From Terriglobia bacterium (lineage in GTDB: Bacteria; Acidobacteriota; Terriglobia; Bryobacterales; Bryobacteraceae), in NCBI GenBank assembly GCA_020073345.1, contig JAIQFI010000053.1, positions 1 through 36,068 on the forward strand: a stretch of DNA of 36,068 nt. Reading direction: 5' to 3'. Positions 1-7,934 of the stretch are shown piece after piece. The first letter of the stretch is position 1. The number at the start of each line of letters is the position of its first letter. The notes beneath the pieces are model-generated. The model was not told the DNA's origin, ran no database searches, and saw only the letters and a program-made list of their open reading frames with translations. Both the position numbers and the translations under genes were made by a program.

Positions 1-70
1 ATGAGATGCCTCCTTGTGATGTTTCGCCACCTTTCTTTGTGCCAGAAAGAGTGGCAAAAGTCTCCTCTGA

Positions 71-139
71 GTCTCGTCCCGGCGGAGCCGCCCGTCGCTC
101 GCCCAATAGGGCGACGGGCGGTGTAGCTGGGCACGAGAC
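71..139. repeat. Nested inverted repeat / strong hairpin
   Basis: An 11-base stem (88-98, CCGCCCGTCGC) pairs perfectly with 111-121. It is enclosed by a perfect 7-base outer stem (GTCTCGT 71-77 with ACGAGAC 133-139) and a CCC/GGG pairing. Inside the loop, TCGCCC (99-104) and GGCGA-containing 109-114 form an alternative stem around AATA. No T-run follows, so this is not a classical intrinsic terminator. It could be a REP-like palindrome, a structured RNA or a factor-dependent terminator of a gene to the left of the window. The rest of 1-500 shows no convincing coding region. Confidence 0.6.
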
Positions 140-196
140 GACCTCGTTTCCCGGTGGTGAGTCCCCGAGCAGCGAGGCGGCGGACCATCCCATTAG

Positions 197-250
197 CTAC
201 TTTTTCGAATTTGGGGTTTGGCATAGAGTCGAGGTCTCGCAAAAAAGTAG
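197..250. repeat. 54-bp palindrome-ended intergenic repeat, copy 1
   Basis: The element begins CTACTTTTTCGAAT and ends AAAAAAGTAG, so its ends are inverted repeats (CTACTTTTT against AAAAAGTAG). A diverged copy of the same 54-base length lies at 1190-1243. They share the ends and an internal AGTCGA block; the middle differs. The pair flanks the VOC lipoprotein gene. This is compatible with a small non-autonomous palindromic repeat family or a MITE-like element. No transposase is visible nearby. Confidence 0.55.
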
Positions 251-488
251 GGGGAGGATGGCCAACCAACCGGTAGTTTGAACCGGTTACACTACACTTC
301 GCCGTTTTGCAGGAGTCATCCGCGCCCTCGTGCCGATGAATACGCAATCTGGATACTTTGCGATCACGCAAGCCTGCTTCTCTACGGGCGATGCCAAGCC
401 AGTTCGAGACCTCATGCGCGATCTAGATAAGGGTGAATCGCGGCGAACCTTGAGCGAACCGGTTTCTCCATTCGAATCGAAACTTGTA

Positions 489-494
489 TATAAT
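489..494 (+). promoter_or_regulatory. Candidate -10 box (TATAAT), possible leaderless start
   Basis: A perfect TATAAT lies six bases before the ATG at 501, which would put transcription initiation at or next to the start codon (leaderless mRNA). No purine-rich ribosome binding site precedes the ATG. The matching -35 is poor. The hexamer stands out in otherwise GC-rich sequence, but the assignment rests on position and consensus only. Confidence 0.35.
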
Positions 495-500
495 CCACAC

Positions 501-1013
501 ATGCAAAGAATACCCTGGAGCACAATTGCGCTCGCCGCGCTGTTGTTCATCTCGGCCTGCTTAAAAGGAGGACAGGAAGTGCAATCTCCGCAACCTGAAA
601 AGTCGAAGCCGCCTGTCAAAATGGAGCAGCGCGGGCGCATCCTTGGAATCGGCGGTGTCTTCTTCAAATCCGCTAATCGTGATCAGATGCGCGAATGGTA
701 TTCGAAGCATCTTGGACTCGCTGACAAAGGCGGAGGCGCGATGCTTCCCTGGCGCGAACACGATGACCCGCAGAAGGAACACGTTACGGTTTGGACTCTT
801 TTTCCCGCCTCCACTGACTATATCCCAGCCACGCAACCGTTCATGGTCAACTACATCGTGGACGATCTGGATGCTTTGCTCGACCGCTTAAAACAAGAGG
901 GAGTAAAGATTGACGCCAAACGAATGGATGAATCCTACGGTCGCTTTGCCTGGATCTATGACCTGGATGGGAATAAGATTGAGCTCTGGCAGCCGCCGTC
1001 CACAAAGCCCTAA
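501..1013 (+). CDS. VOC (glyoxalase/bleomycin-resistance fold) family lipoprotein
   Basis: Protein of 170 aa. The N-terminus from the ATG at 501 (MQRIPWSTIALAALLFISAC) is a type II signal peptide with an ISAC lipobox, predicting a lipid-anchored envelope protein. The rest is one VOC module: a repeat beginning 'ILGIGGVFFKSANRDQMREWY', a second half with 'YIVDDLDALLDRLKQEGVK', and the typical ending 'DLDGNKIELWQPP', where the Glu is the usual metal ligand. Such folds bind a divalent metal and serve as lyases, dioxygenases or binding proteins; the substrate cannot be told. An in-frame extension upstream to 330 exists but would bury the signal peptide, so 501 is preferred; ATG 621 would give a cytosolic form. 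The gene stands alone between two repeat copies. An exported VOC protein is somewhat unusual. Confidence 0.85.
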   Translation: MQRIPWSTIALAALLFISACLKGGQEVQSPQPEKSKPPVKMEQRGRILGIGGVFFKSANRDQMREWYSKHLGLADKGGGAMLPWREHDDPQKEHVTVWTLFPASTDYIPATQPFMVNYIVDDLDALLDRLKQEGVKIDAKRMDESYGRFAWIYDLDGNKIELWQPPSTKP

Positions 1014-1189
1014 GGGCCTTCCACTGCACTTACTCAATCGGTTTTCTGTAGCTACGGTCCCGTAGTCGTGGAATGGCCGAAAATGCTTTGCGCCCGGTCA
1101 TCTAAATATCCGCATCGACAGATCCCGCCCGATCAGTCGCGCAGTGTTTACCCATCCTCTGCGGGGTGATGCGGATAGCGCCTGGACCC

Positions 1190-1243
1190 CTACTTTTCGA
1201 ATTCGCCCTTAGGCGAGGAGTCGATCTTCGTCCAAAAAAGTAG
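1190..1243. repeat. 54-bp palindrome-ended intergenic repeat, copy 2
   Basis: Second copy of the element at 197-250, same orientation. It begins CTACTTTTCGAATTCG and ends CCAAAAAAGTAG, again giving CTACTTTT/AAAAGTAG terminal inverted repeats around a diverged centre. It sits in the 730-base gap between the VOC gene and the membrane-protein gene. That gap otherwise holds only a 12-nt direct repeat and a doubtful micro-ORF. Confidence 0.55.
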
Positions 1244-1355
1244 CGGAAGTTGTGCCCGAACCATCAGGGAGCGATCGCTAAACAGTGCGCCGTTGATGGT
1301 GAGGAAGGTGCAATTTCCCTCAAGAGGACTTCACTTTATAGGGCGTAGAGGTCTT

Positions 1356-1382
1356 TGACACGCTTTCCCCTGACACGCTTTC
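1356..1382. repeat. Tandem 12-nt direct repeat
   Basis: TGACACGCTTTC occurs at 1356-1367 and again at 1371-1382, separated by CCC (period 15). Two closely spaced identical half-sites resemble a binding site for a regulator reading direct repeats. The next annotated start lies about 365 bases downstream, so any role is uncertain. Confidence 0.4.
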
Positions 1383-1747
1383 GAGCGCTATCGGCGGTTC
1401 GGCTTCTCCAATAGCCGCCGCCAATTCGTGATGAGATGCATGCGCTGCACGGCATCCTCGCCCGAAACCGCTATCAGGAATCGGGCATGGCCGGCCGCTT
1501 GGCCGTATCCTTGCGGTCCGTGGAGGAATTCGCCACCCCGGAAATGTAACACGTTTGTAAAGGCGGGAGCGAATTAGCCTCCTTTTGTTACCGTCGCTTC
1601 ACCGTGATGAAAAGGGAGGCGAGGTAATCTGCCGATAGCGAGAACGCAACCATGCGAAATTGTCTTAGCACAGGGCGTCGTCGGCGTGAAATCCTTTCTT
1701 GGAGTCGCAGACTCGAAGCTAGTCCGGTCCAGACACGGGCAAGCAGC

Positions 1748-2281
1748 ATGAGCGGCCCGATCCTCAACTTGCTTCGGCATCCGCATCACTTCTTAAGTAG
1801 GCACTGGAACTGGAAATCGGCCCTCCTCAGTTCGCTGTCACGAAGCTTTGTATTTTTCTTCGCCAACCTTCACGTCGGCCCTGACGCTGCCATCGGCGCG
1901 ATGCTGGCCGAGTTCGCCTACAGGGGCCTGACAGGCGGTTTCTATGGCGGTTTGACGCAGGCGTTTCGAGCCAGCGAGCCACGCTGGCTAGCGACGGTGA
2001 GCGTTATGTTTGGCGTGCCCGCAGTGTCCCACACAATAGAGTTCACCGTGCATTGGATGCGCGGAACTCCGGACCTTCGAACCAGTATGCTCGCGTCGGT
2101 ATCATTCACGCTTCTCTCGACTCTCTTCCACCTGCACGCCATGCGGCGGGGCATTTTGATCGTCGGAAGAGAAGGACGATCGCTAGCTGCGGATTTCGCA
2201 TCTCTCCCACGGACGCTCGTGTCCTTTGTCACGTCGGGATTCGGCTTACTCGAGCGCCCGCTAACAGAGAATCAATCGTGA
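1748..2281 (+). CDS. Hypothetical integral membrane protein
   Basis: Protein of 177 aa from the ATG at 1748. Hydrophobic stretches around 'SRSFVFFFANLHVG', 'WLATVSVMFGVPAVSHTIEF' and 'SMLASVSFTLLSTLFHL' suggest three to four membrane passes. I do not recognise a family. The reading frame extends up to an ATG at 1652, but that extension is arginine-rich and lacks hydrophobic character, so 1748 is preferred. Its TGA overlaps the GTG start of the following glycosyltransferase (GTGA at 2278-2281), implying translational coupling and a shared role, perhaps in membrane lipid modification. Confidence is high that it is a gene, low for function. Confidence 0.7.
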   Translation: MSGPILNLLRHPHHFLSRHWNWKSALLSSLSRSFVFFFANLHVGPDAAIGAMLAEFAYRGLTGGFYGGLTQAFRASEPRWLATVSVMFGVPAVSHTIEFTVHWMRGTPDLRTSMLASVSFTLLSTLFHLHAMRRGILIVGREGRSLAADFASLPRTLVSFVTSGFGLLERPLTENQS

Positions 2282-3522
2282 TCGGGGACCGAATTCCCCG
2301 GGTTGCGTTTTTCACCGACAGTTTTCATGAAGTGAACGGCGTCGCACTTACCAGCAGACAGTTTGCTCATCACGCCCGCTCCCATTTCTACCCCTTCTTG
2401 TCGATCCATCCGGGGCCGCGAACGGCACACTGGACCCGCGGAAACTTCCAGACTTTTGAACTCGCGCACAGCAAGGCGTTGCTTCGGTTAGAACACGACC
2501 TTGCCTTTGACCTCTGTTTCTTCCGCCATCGGCGAGCTGTACGGGACGCGCTCCAAGCATTTCAACCCGATCTGGTGCACGTTACAGGTCCTGGCCACAT
2601 CGGCATGCTGGGAGCCTTTGTAGCGTATGATCTGGGCGTTCCTCTGGTCGCCTCCTGGCATACCAATGTCCACGAATTTGGCTCACGGCGCTTGCGCAAA
2701 CTACTGGGCCGTTTCCCGGAGTCGTGGACCCGGGCAGCCGCTCAGCTGGCAGAACGGAAGTCCCTGGACCTGGCAGTCCGCTTCTATAAGCTCGCCCGCA
2801 TGATGTTCGCGCCCAATCCCGAGTTGGTGGCGATGCTCGCGTCCAGGACCGGCCGGCCTGCTTTCCTCATGCAGAGAGGCATCGATACGGAGTTGTTCTC
2901 GCCGGTGCGGCGCGCACACCCAGCGGGACCTTTTGTAATCGGCTACGTGGGGCGGCTCTCCGCGGAAAAAAACGTACGTCTCTTTGTTCGTCTCAACGAG
3001 ATCTTGAAAAGCCGCAGGCTACGCGATTACCGTTTTCTTGTTGTTGGCGAAGGATCCGAGCGAGCGTGGCTTCAACAGCACCTCGAGAATGCGGACCTGC
3101 CGGGTCTGCTTCAGGGTGCCACGCTGGCCGACGCCTACGCCTCGATGGACGTCCTGGTGTTTCCATCGGAGACGGATACGTTTGGCAACGTGATCCTGGA
3201 AGCGCTGGCGTCAGGTGTGCCGGCCATCGTGAGCGGCCGGGGCGGTCCTAAGTTTCTGATCGAAGATGGCGTGACCGGTTTCGTTGCTAAGGATCCGGAA
3301 GCCTTCGCGGATAGGGTCGCCCAACTGTATCTGGATCCACTGCGCCGGGACCAGATGTGCAAGTCCGCCCGCCAAGCCGCGCTGGGCCGGTCTTGGGACG
3401 CGGTCTTTTCGGGAGTATATGAGCACTATCGGCGGGGTCTTGACGACGGAGCGCTCACCCGGGTTTCCCCATTCTCCGAGTTTCCCGGTAAAAAACATTT
3501 CCTATCTAAAGTGTTTCATTAA
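2278..3522 (+). CDS. GT4-family glycosyltransferase (MgtA/SQD2-like)
   Basis: Protein of 414 aa with a two-domain GT-B layout. The N-terminal domain opens with 'PRVAFFTDSFHEVNGVA', the acceptor-domain signature of alpha-mannosyl-/sulfoquinovosyl-type GT4 enzymes. The C-terminal domain has 'GYVGRLSAEKN' near residue 222 and 'PSETDTFGNVILEALASG' near residue 296, where D300 and E308 occupy the D/E-X7-E positions that bind the nucleotide sugar. The frame is open from 2053, but that region overlaps the previous gene. GTG at 2278 begins just before the first beta strand and overlaps the upstream stop by 4 bases. Members of this group transfer hexoses to lipid acceptors (diacylglycerol, glucuronosyl-DAG, PIM precursors). 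With a PHP phosphoesterase and an acyltransferase downstream, glycolipid synthesis at the cytoplasmic face is a reasonable inference; the sugar and acceptor are unknown. Confidence 0.88.
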   Translation: MIGDRIPRVAFFTDSFHEVNGVALTSRQFAHHARSHFYPFLSIHPGPRTAHWTRGNFQTFELAHSKALLRLEHDLAFDLCFFRHRRAVRDALQAFQPDLVHVTGPGHIGMLGAFVAYDLGVPLVASWHTNVHEFGSRRLRKLLGRFPESWTRAAAQLAERKSLDLAVRFYKLARMMFAPNPELVAMLASRTGRPAFLMQRGIDTELFSPVRRAHPAGPFVIGYVGRLSAEKNVRLFVRLNEILKSRRLRDYRFLVVGEGSERAWLQQHLENADLPGLLQGATLADAYASMDVLVFPSETDTFGNVILEALASGVPAIVSGRGGPKFLIEDGVTGFVAKDPEAFADRVAQLYLDPLRRDQMCKSARQAALGRSWDAVFSGVYEHYRRGLDDGALTRVSPFSEFPGKKHFLSKVFH

Positions 3523-3574
3523 AGATTCATGCAACGTACATGGCGGGGTAAGCAGTCAAGCCCATGCTTGAGGC

Positions 3575-4537
3575 ATGAGCACAGCGGACAAGTGGCGCCG
3601 GCGAAGTTTCCTCGCGTGGTGTTTGCAGGCCGCGGCCTTCTTACCGGCCATCCGGACCTGCGCGGCTCAGGGGCCCGCATTCCGGAACATTCTGGCCGTG
3701 CGATCTGCCCGCCGTGTAGTCCGCTATCAACGGCATTTTCGAGCGCAGGCTGCGGTCCTTGTTTTCGGAATCCCCGTATTTCGGCGGGACGATGTCGGAG
3801 CCGGTTGCGCCACGGTCGAGTTGGGTAGCCAGTCGGGAGACTCCGTGAGCGCGTTACAGTTTGCGGCCGGATCGCGGCCGGAACGCACGCGCGGTCTGAA
3901 CCGTTTCGGAGCTTTGTGGGAAACGGCCATGGAGACTTCTGGTCGATTGGCGGGAACCGCGGGCGCAGGGTTCATCACGTCATCGCCGGAAAGGACTTTA
4001 GAGCAAGCCCAGACCGCCCTTCACTCGGCCGCACCGGCGATCCCCTGTACGTTCTCCAGCAGCTCGTCCGGCCCGGGGCAAACCGAGGTCAAAAAGGGCC
4101 GATTCCTGGCTTCTGGAATCACCTCCTGGGTGGACGCACCGGGGGTTCTTTCGGCTGCACAGCAGCAATCGGGTCCGAACATGCAACGCGAAACTCGGGC
4201 GATGGGTCCGGTCGCGACCTTTCTCTACGCCATTCGCCAAGCCGCACTGAACCCCGCGCCGCGGACCCGGACTCTGTTCTGTCACAACGGAGAATTCTGC
4301 GAGCTGCTCACCGGGCGGATTTCTAGCTCCGCACCGGCGCAGTTGAACGGCGTCATCTTGGACAGCGCCGGCTCAAAGAAATCAGAATTCACAATCTGGA
4401 CCGATCCCAGCGATCCCAGCGGCCTTCCCACACGCATCGAGTTCTACGCGAGATCGTACCTCCGGCTGACCTTCGAGGCTCAGCCGGCATCTGAAGCTGA
4501 GACTCTTCCCTGGCTCCTTAAGGAGGAACCCGCATGA
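3575..4537 (+). CDS. Tat-exported protein of unknown function
   Basis: Protein of 320 aa. The start carries a twin-arginine signal: 'KWRRRSFLAW' followed by a hydrophobic run and an Ala-rich cleavage region ('TCAAQGPAF'), predicting folded export. The body has no family I recognise. It has a Ser-rich stretch near residues 160-170, two Cys close together ('LFCHNGEFCELL'), and a C-terminal beta-rich segment 'SEFTIWTDPSDPSGLPTRIEFYARSYLRLTFEA' that resembles the substrate-recognition strand pattern of lipoprotein- or lipid-binding folds (weak). It ends in an ATGA overlap with the PHP gene (4534-4537), so it belongs to the same operon. An exported product inside a lipid-synthesis operon could act on, or carry, the finished lipid in the periplasm; that is inference. 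Confidence 0.75.
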   Translation: MSTADKWRRRSFLAWCLQAAAFLPAIRTCAAQGPAFRNILAVRSARRVVRYQRHFRAQAAVLVFGIPVFRRDDVGAGCATVELGSQSGDSVSALQFAAGSRPERTRGLNRFGALWETAMETSGRLAGTAGAGFITSSPERTLEQAQTALHSAAPAIPCTFSSSSSGPGQTEVKKGRFLASGITSWVDAPGVLSAAQQQSGPNMQRETRAMGPVATFLYAIRQAALNPAPRTRTLFCHNGEFCELLTGRISSSAPAQLNGVILDSAGSKKSEFTIWTDPSDPSGLPTRIEFYARSYLRLTFEAQPASEAETLPWLLKEEPA

Positions 4538-5664
4538 AAGAAACGCGCATCCATTTCCAATGGTCCGAAAAAACGCCTCAGGCTCGATTCGGCACGGGTG
4601 TTTCACTCCATTCGCATACTCTGCACTCGCATGAATCGCTCGACTTCATCTATCGCATCGCAAAGAATTGCGCGGCTGTGGGCTGGGCACTTCGCCGGGG
4701 CGAGGCCCGCTACGAGTATCTCCATGGAACGCCGCTCGACTTGCGCCGTGGCTGGTGGACTCCTCCGCTCGCGCCCCAGGACGCATACTCTGTCGAATTC
4801 GACCAGATCAGTTCGATGGGTCTGGCTCCCATTGTTTCCCTCACCGATCACGATGACATTAAGGCACCCATGTCGCTGCAAGCCATCGAGGTGTCTCGCA
4901 ACATCCCGGTCTCGGTGGAGTGGACCGTTCCGTTCATGAATACCTTCTTCCACCTGGGAGTGCACAACATCCCGACGAGTCGTGCCCTTGCGACTATGGA
5001 CCGGCTGAAGGCCTTCACGGAGCGTCCGACTGACAGCGAGCTGCACGCGATCCTCGCCGGTTTCCACTCTGAGCCTGGCATGCTGACGATCTTCAACCAT
5101 CCTCTTTGGGATGAAATGGGAATCGGCCCGGAACAACACCGAACGTCGGCTCTCGCGTTCCTTTCGCAGTACGGCGAGAATCTTCATGCAGTCGAGCTCA
5201 ATGGTCTACGCCCCTGGCGAGAAAACGCATCCGTGATTCGTATGGCGCGCGAATTGGCGAAGCCGGTTATTTCAGGCGGGGACCGTCATGCGCTGGAGCC
5301 AAACGCGACGTTGAATCTCACCAACGCGCGCGACTTTGCCGAGTTCGCCGCCGAAATTCGCGACGGCTGGAGTGACGTTCTGATTGCCTCGCACTACCGG
5401 ACCGCCCACGCGACGCGAATCTTTCACAACATACTCGACGTCCTTCGTACCTACGAGAATCACGGGCTGGGGTGGACGAAATGGTCGGATCGCGTTTTCT
5501 ACACTCTGGACGATGGAGCCACAGCTTCACTTGCTCAGCTCTGGGGAGACCGTCCTCCGCTCTCGGTGGGCGTTTTCGCGGGGTTCATGCATTTCGCCGG
5601 TCAGCCACGAATGCAGTACGCTCTGCGCGCAGCGGCGTTGGGCGCCGAAAACGTTCTTCTCTAG
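4534..5664 (+). CDS. PHP-domain phosphoesterase-like protein
   Basis: Protein of 376 aa. The PHP metal-binding motifs are all visible: 'SLHSHTLHSH' (residues 24-33, motif I, with an extra His pair), 'SLTDHDDI' (101-108, motif II), 'FNHPLWDE' (186-193, motif III) and 'ISGGDRHA' (245-252, motif IV). PHP enzymes use two or three metal ions to hydrolyse phosphoesters, for example histidinol phosphate or nucleotide/phosphodiester substrates. No signal peptide is present, so it acts in the cytosol. It is translationally coupled to the Tat protein and lies 16 bases before the acyltransferase. At 376 aa it is longer than a minimal PHP protein; the extra segment after residue 255 could shape the substrate pocket. 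A phosphatase acting on a lipid precursor, such as phosphatidate or a sugar phosphate, would suit the context. Confidence 0.85.
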   Translation: MKETRIHFQWSEKTPQARFGTGVSLHSHTLHSHESLDFIYRIAKNCAAVGWALRRGEARYEYLHGTPLDLRRGWWTPPLAPQDAYSVEFDQISSMGLAPIVSLTDHDDIKAPMSLQAIEVSRNIPVSVEWTVPFMNTFFHLGVHNIPTSRALATMDRLKAFTERPTDSELHAILAGFHSEPGMLTIFNHPLWDEMGIGPEQHRTSALAFLSQYGENLHAVELNGLRPWRENASVIRMARELAKPVISGGDRHALEPNATLNLTNARDFAEFAAEIRDGWSDVLIASHYRTAHATRIFHNILDVLRTYENHGLGWTKWSDRVFYTLDDGATASLAQLWGDRPPLSVGVFAGFMHFAGQPRMQYALRAAALGAENVLL

Positions 5665-5680
5665 GCAGGGTGAACCGAAC

Positions 5681-7503
5681 ATGGATGTCGAATCGAATGG
5701 TCTGCTACAAAGGCCTGCCGTAGCCGGAAGCGAAAGCCTCCTCGATCGGATGCTGCTCTTAAGTGAGCTCAAGCACCTTTGCTATTCGGCCGCGGAGCAA
5801 TCAGAAGGAGCCAGTTTCTTCGACACCCTTCTGCAGCGGTTGGATTTGTCCTGTGTCTGCGCGGAAGCTGACCGTCGTCGCATTCCCGCGAAAGGGCCCG
5901 TGATGGTGGTGGCCAATCATCCCTACGGACTCGCCGATGGGCTGATCCTGGGAGCGCTCCTGCTCAAGATCCGGCCGGACATCAAATTCATGGCCAATTC
6001 GCTGCTGGCCAGCGCGGAGCTCGAGGCGTCGCGGAAGTACATTATTCCAGTGAATCCGTTCGGCGGGCCAGAATCGGCAATCGCTAACCGGAAAGGTGTG
6101 CGCCAATGTGTCGAGTGGTTAAGGAGCGGCGGGCTCCTCATTATGTTCCCCGCCGGAGAAGTATCGTCCCTCCGGCTCCCCGCCGGCACGATCTCCGATC
6201 CAGCTTGGAACGAAACCGCCGTGCGTCTCGTCCGCATGACGAACGCGTTGACCGTTCCTGTTTTCTTCCACGGATCCAATAGCCCCGGGTTTCAACTGGC
6301 CGGTTTGTTCCATCCCAGTCTCCGCACGATGTTGTTGCCGCGCGAGCTGCTGAACAAGCGGGGCCGGACGCTTAGAGTCGCCGTGGGGAGCCCTATTAGT
6401 GCATCCAACCTGTCACGCCATCCCACTGCCCGGGAAGCTGCCGACTACTTACAATGGCGGACCCAGCTGCTCCAAGCCAGGCGCGAGGAAGAGTCGACAC
6501 CGGCCTCCGTTTTCCGCGATCCACTACCGTTCCGGGGCAACAAAGCGTTCGCGGCGATCATTCCGGCGGTGGACGCTGCGACCTGCCGGCACGAGGTGGA
6601 ATCTCTTCCCAATAACCAGAAGCTGTTCGAACAGGGAGATCACCTGGTTTGCTTCGCGAAGGCGCGGCAAATCCCGCAGACTCTTCGAGAGATCGGCCGC
6701 CAGCGCGAGATTTCGTTCCGCCAAGCCGGCGAAGGAACCGGGGAACCGGTCGATCTGGATTTATTCGACGCTCATTACCTTCATTTGTTTGTATGGAATC
6801 AGCGAAGGAATGAAGTCGTGGGTGCGTACCGCTTGGCCGGAACCGACGAAGTATCGGCCCGGCTTGGTCCGCAAGTACGCTTTTCCGATTCAGGCGCGAC
6901 TTCCTGTCCCGTGTCGATCCAGCGCTCGAACTGGGTAGATCGTTTGTGCGGCCCGAGTATCAACGAAGCTTCGCGCCCTTGCTCCTTCTGTGGAAGGGGA
7001 TCGGTCATTACGTGGCTAAGCATCCGAGGTACCGTACTCTTTTTGGACCCGTCAGCATCAGCGACACCTATAGTCCGGCTTCACGGGAATTGATGGTTTC
7101 GTTCTTGAAGGAACGGCACTTCGATTCTTCTCTCGCCGCGTCCGTGCGGGCGAAACATCGGTATCAGGTACGGCCCTTCCGATCGTTCAGCGGTCCGATG
7201 TTGCGTTCTCTGGTCGCCAACGCCGAGGAACTTTCAGACGTCGTGTCGGATCTAGAACCGGATCACAAAGGGCTGCCTGTGCTATTGCGGCAATACCTGA
7301 ATGTGGGCGGGCAGATACTCGACTTCAGTGTCGACCGGCATTTCTCCAACGTGCTGGACGGGTTGATCGTCGTCGATCTCGCGAAAACGAACGGGCGGCT
7401 GCTGGACAAATACTTGGGCAAGACGGGCGCAGAGCGATTCCGGCAATGGCATGGAATCCGGCTTGACCAAAAGCCGCTGGGACGAGAGATATTGGTTACT
7501 TGA
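5681..7503 (+). pseudogene. PlsC + GNAT bifunctional acyltransferase (OlsF/hemolysin-like), frameshifted
   Basis: Starting at ATG 5681, the first part encodes an acyl-glycerophosphate-type acyltransferase domain: 'VANHPYGLADG' (His80, Asp86; the catalytic His-Asp motif) and 'FPAGE' (156-160). From about residue 340 it is a GNAT 'putative hemolysin'-type N-acyltransferase ('HYLHLFVWNQRRNEVVGAYRLAGTDEV'). The frame is then lost: after 'SARLGP' (6869-6871) the homologous text continues one base back as 'ASTLFRFRRDFLSRV', then 'ELGRSFVRPEYQRSF', and runs to the TGA at 7501. The total length of 1823 bases is one short of 608 codons, so a single missing base explains it. Fusions of these two domains make ornithine or related aminolipids (N-acylation by the GNAT part, O-acylation by the PlsC part). 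Because only one lesion is present and both halves are well preserved, either a very recent mutation or an assembly indel is likely. Confidence 0.85.
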
Positions 7504-7855
7504 CGCGGGTGGTGCGAGTGTCCCTAATCCCCGCTCGTGGCCAGCTACTACTGGTCTCCAGTTCATGGAATGCTCGTGTAAGCTTGCTCGCCAGCTTTGC
7601 GTTAAACGTTTTCTTCTCGTTGTATTCCTTGGTGAACTCGGTCCAGATGCGTACGAACGAATTGGCTTTCTGGATGAACTGACGTTCCTCGTATTGTTCC
7701 GGCTGCTCGCGTTGCCCTTCGACTTCAGGAATCACGACCTCAAGAACCAGCCACTCCATACGTCCAGACGGTGGAGGTGTCAGTCGCACTTCCTGTGCTC
7801 CTCCTGGAACTCGTAAAACAACGAATAGCAGAGCGATCTGAACAGTTATTCTCAT
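7496..7855 (-). CDS. Small secreted protein of unknown function
   Basis: Protein of 119 aa from the ATG at 7855, chosen because it begins a clear signal peptide 'MRITVQIALLFVVLRVPGGAQ'; the frame is open to 7921. The mature part is charged and mostly helical ('EEVPE'-type acidic and 'NEKKTFNAKLASKLTRAFHEL'). It has a segment 'VRIWTEFTKEYNEKKTF' that suggests an amphipathic helix. I recognise no family. Its 3' end overlaps the end of the acyltransferase gene on the other strand by 8 bases (convergent). Confidence 0.6.
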   Translation of the reverse strand: MRITVQIALLFVVLRVPGGAQEVRLTPPPSGRMEWLVLEVVIPEVEGQREQPEQYEERQFIQKANSFVRIWTEFTKEYNEKKTFNAKLASKLTRAFHELETSSSWPRAGIRDTRTTRVK

Positions 7856-7934
7856 GAAGCGATTGTGCCTGTTTAGGACGACGCTCCAACAAGAAACTGG
7901 TGACGATTTCGAGAATCTCACTGACCAGGGGATA

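Noticed and set aside
6-281. 91-codon open frame at the left edge
   Set aside because: Runs through the hairpin and the 54-bp repeat, has low-complexity composition and no ribosome binding site.
1436-1549. 37-codon micro-ORF reading 'MHALHGILARNRYQESGMAG...'
   Set aside because: Reads somewhat like protein but is very short, has no ribosome binding site and no recognisable family; kept only as a note.
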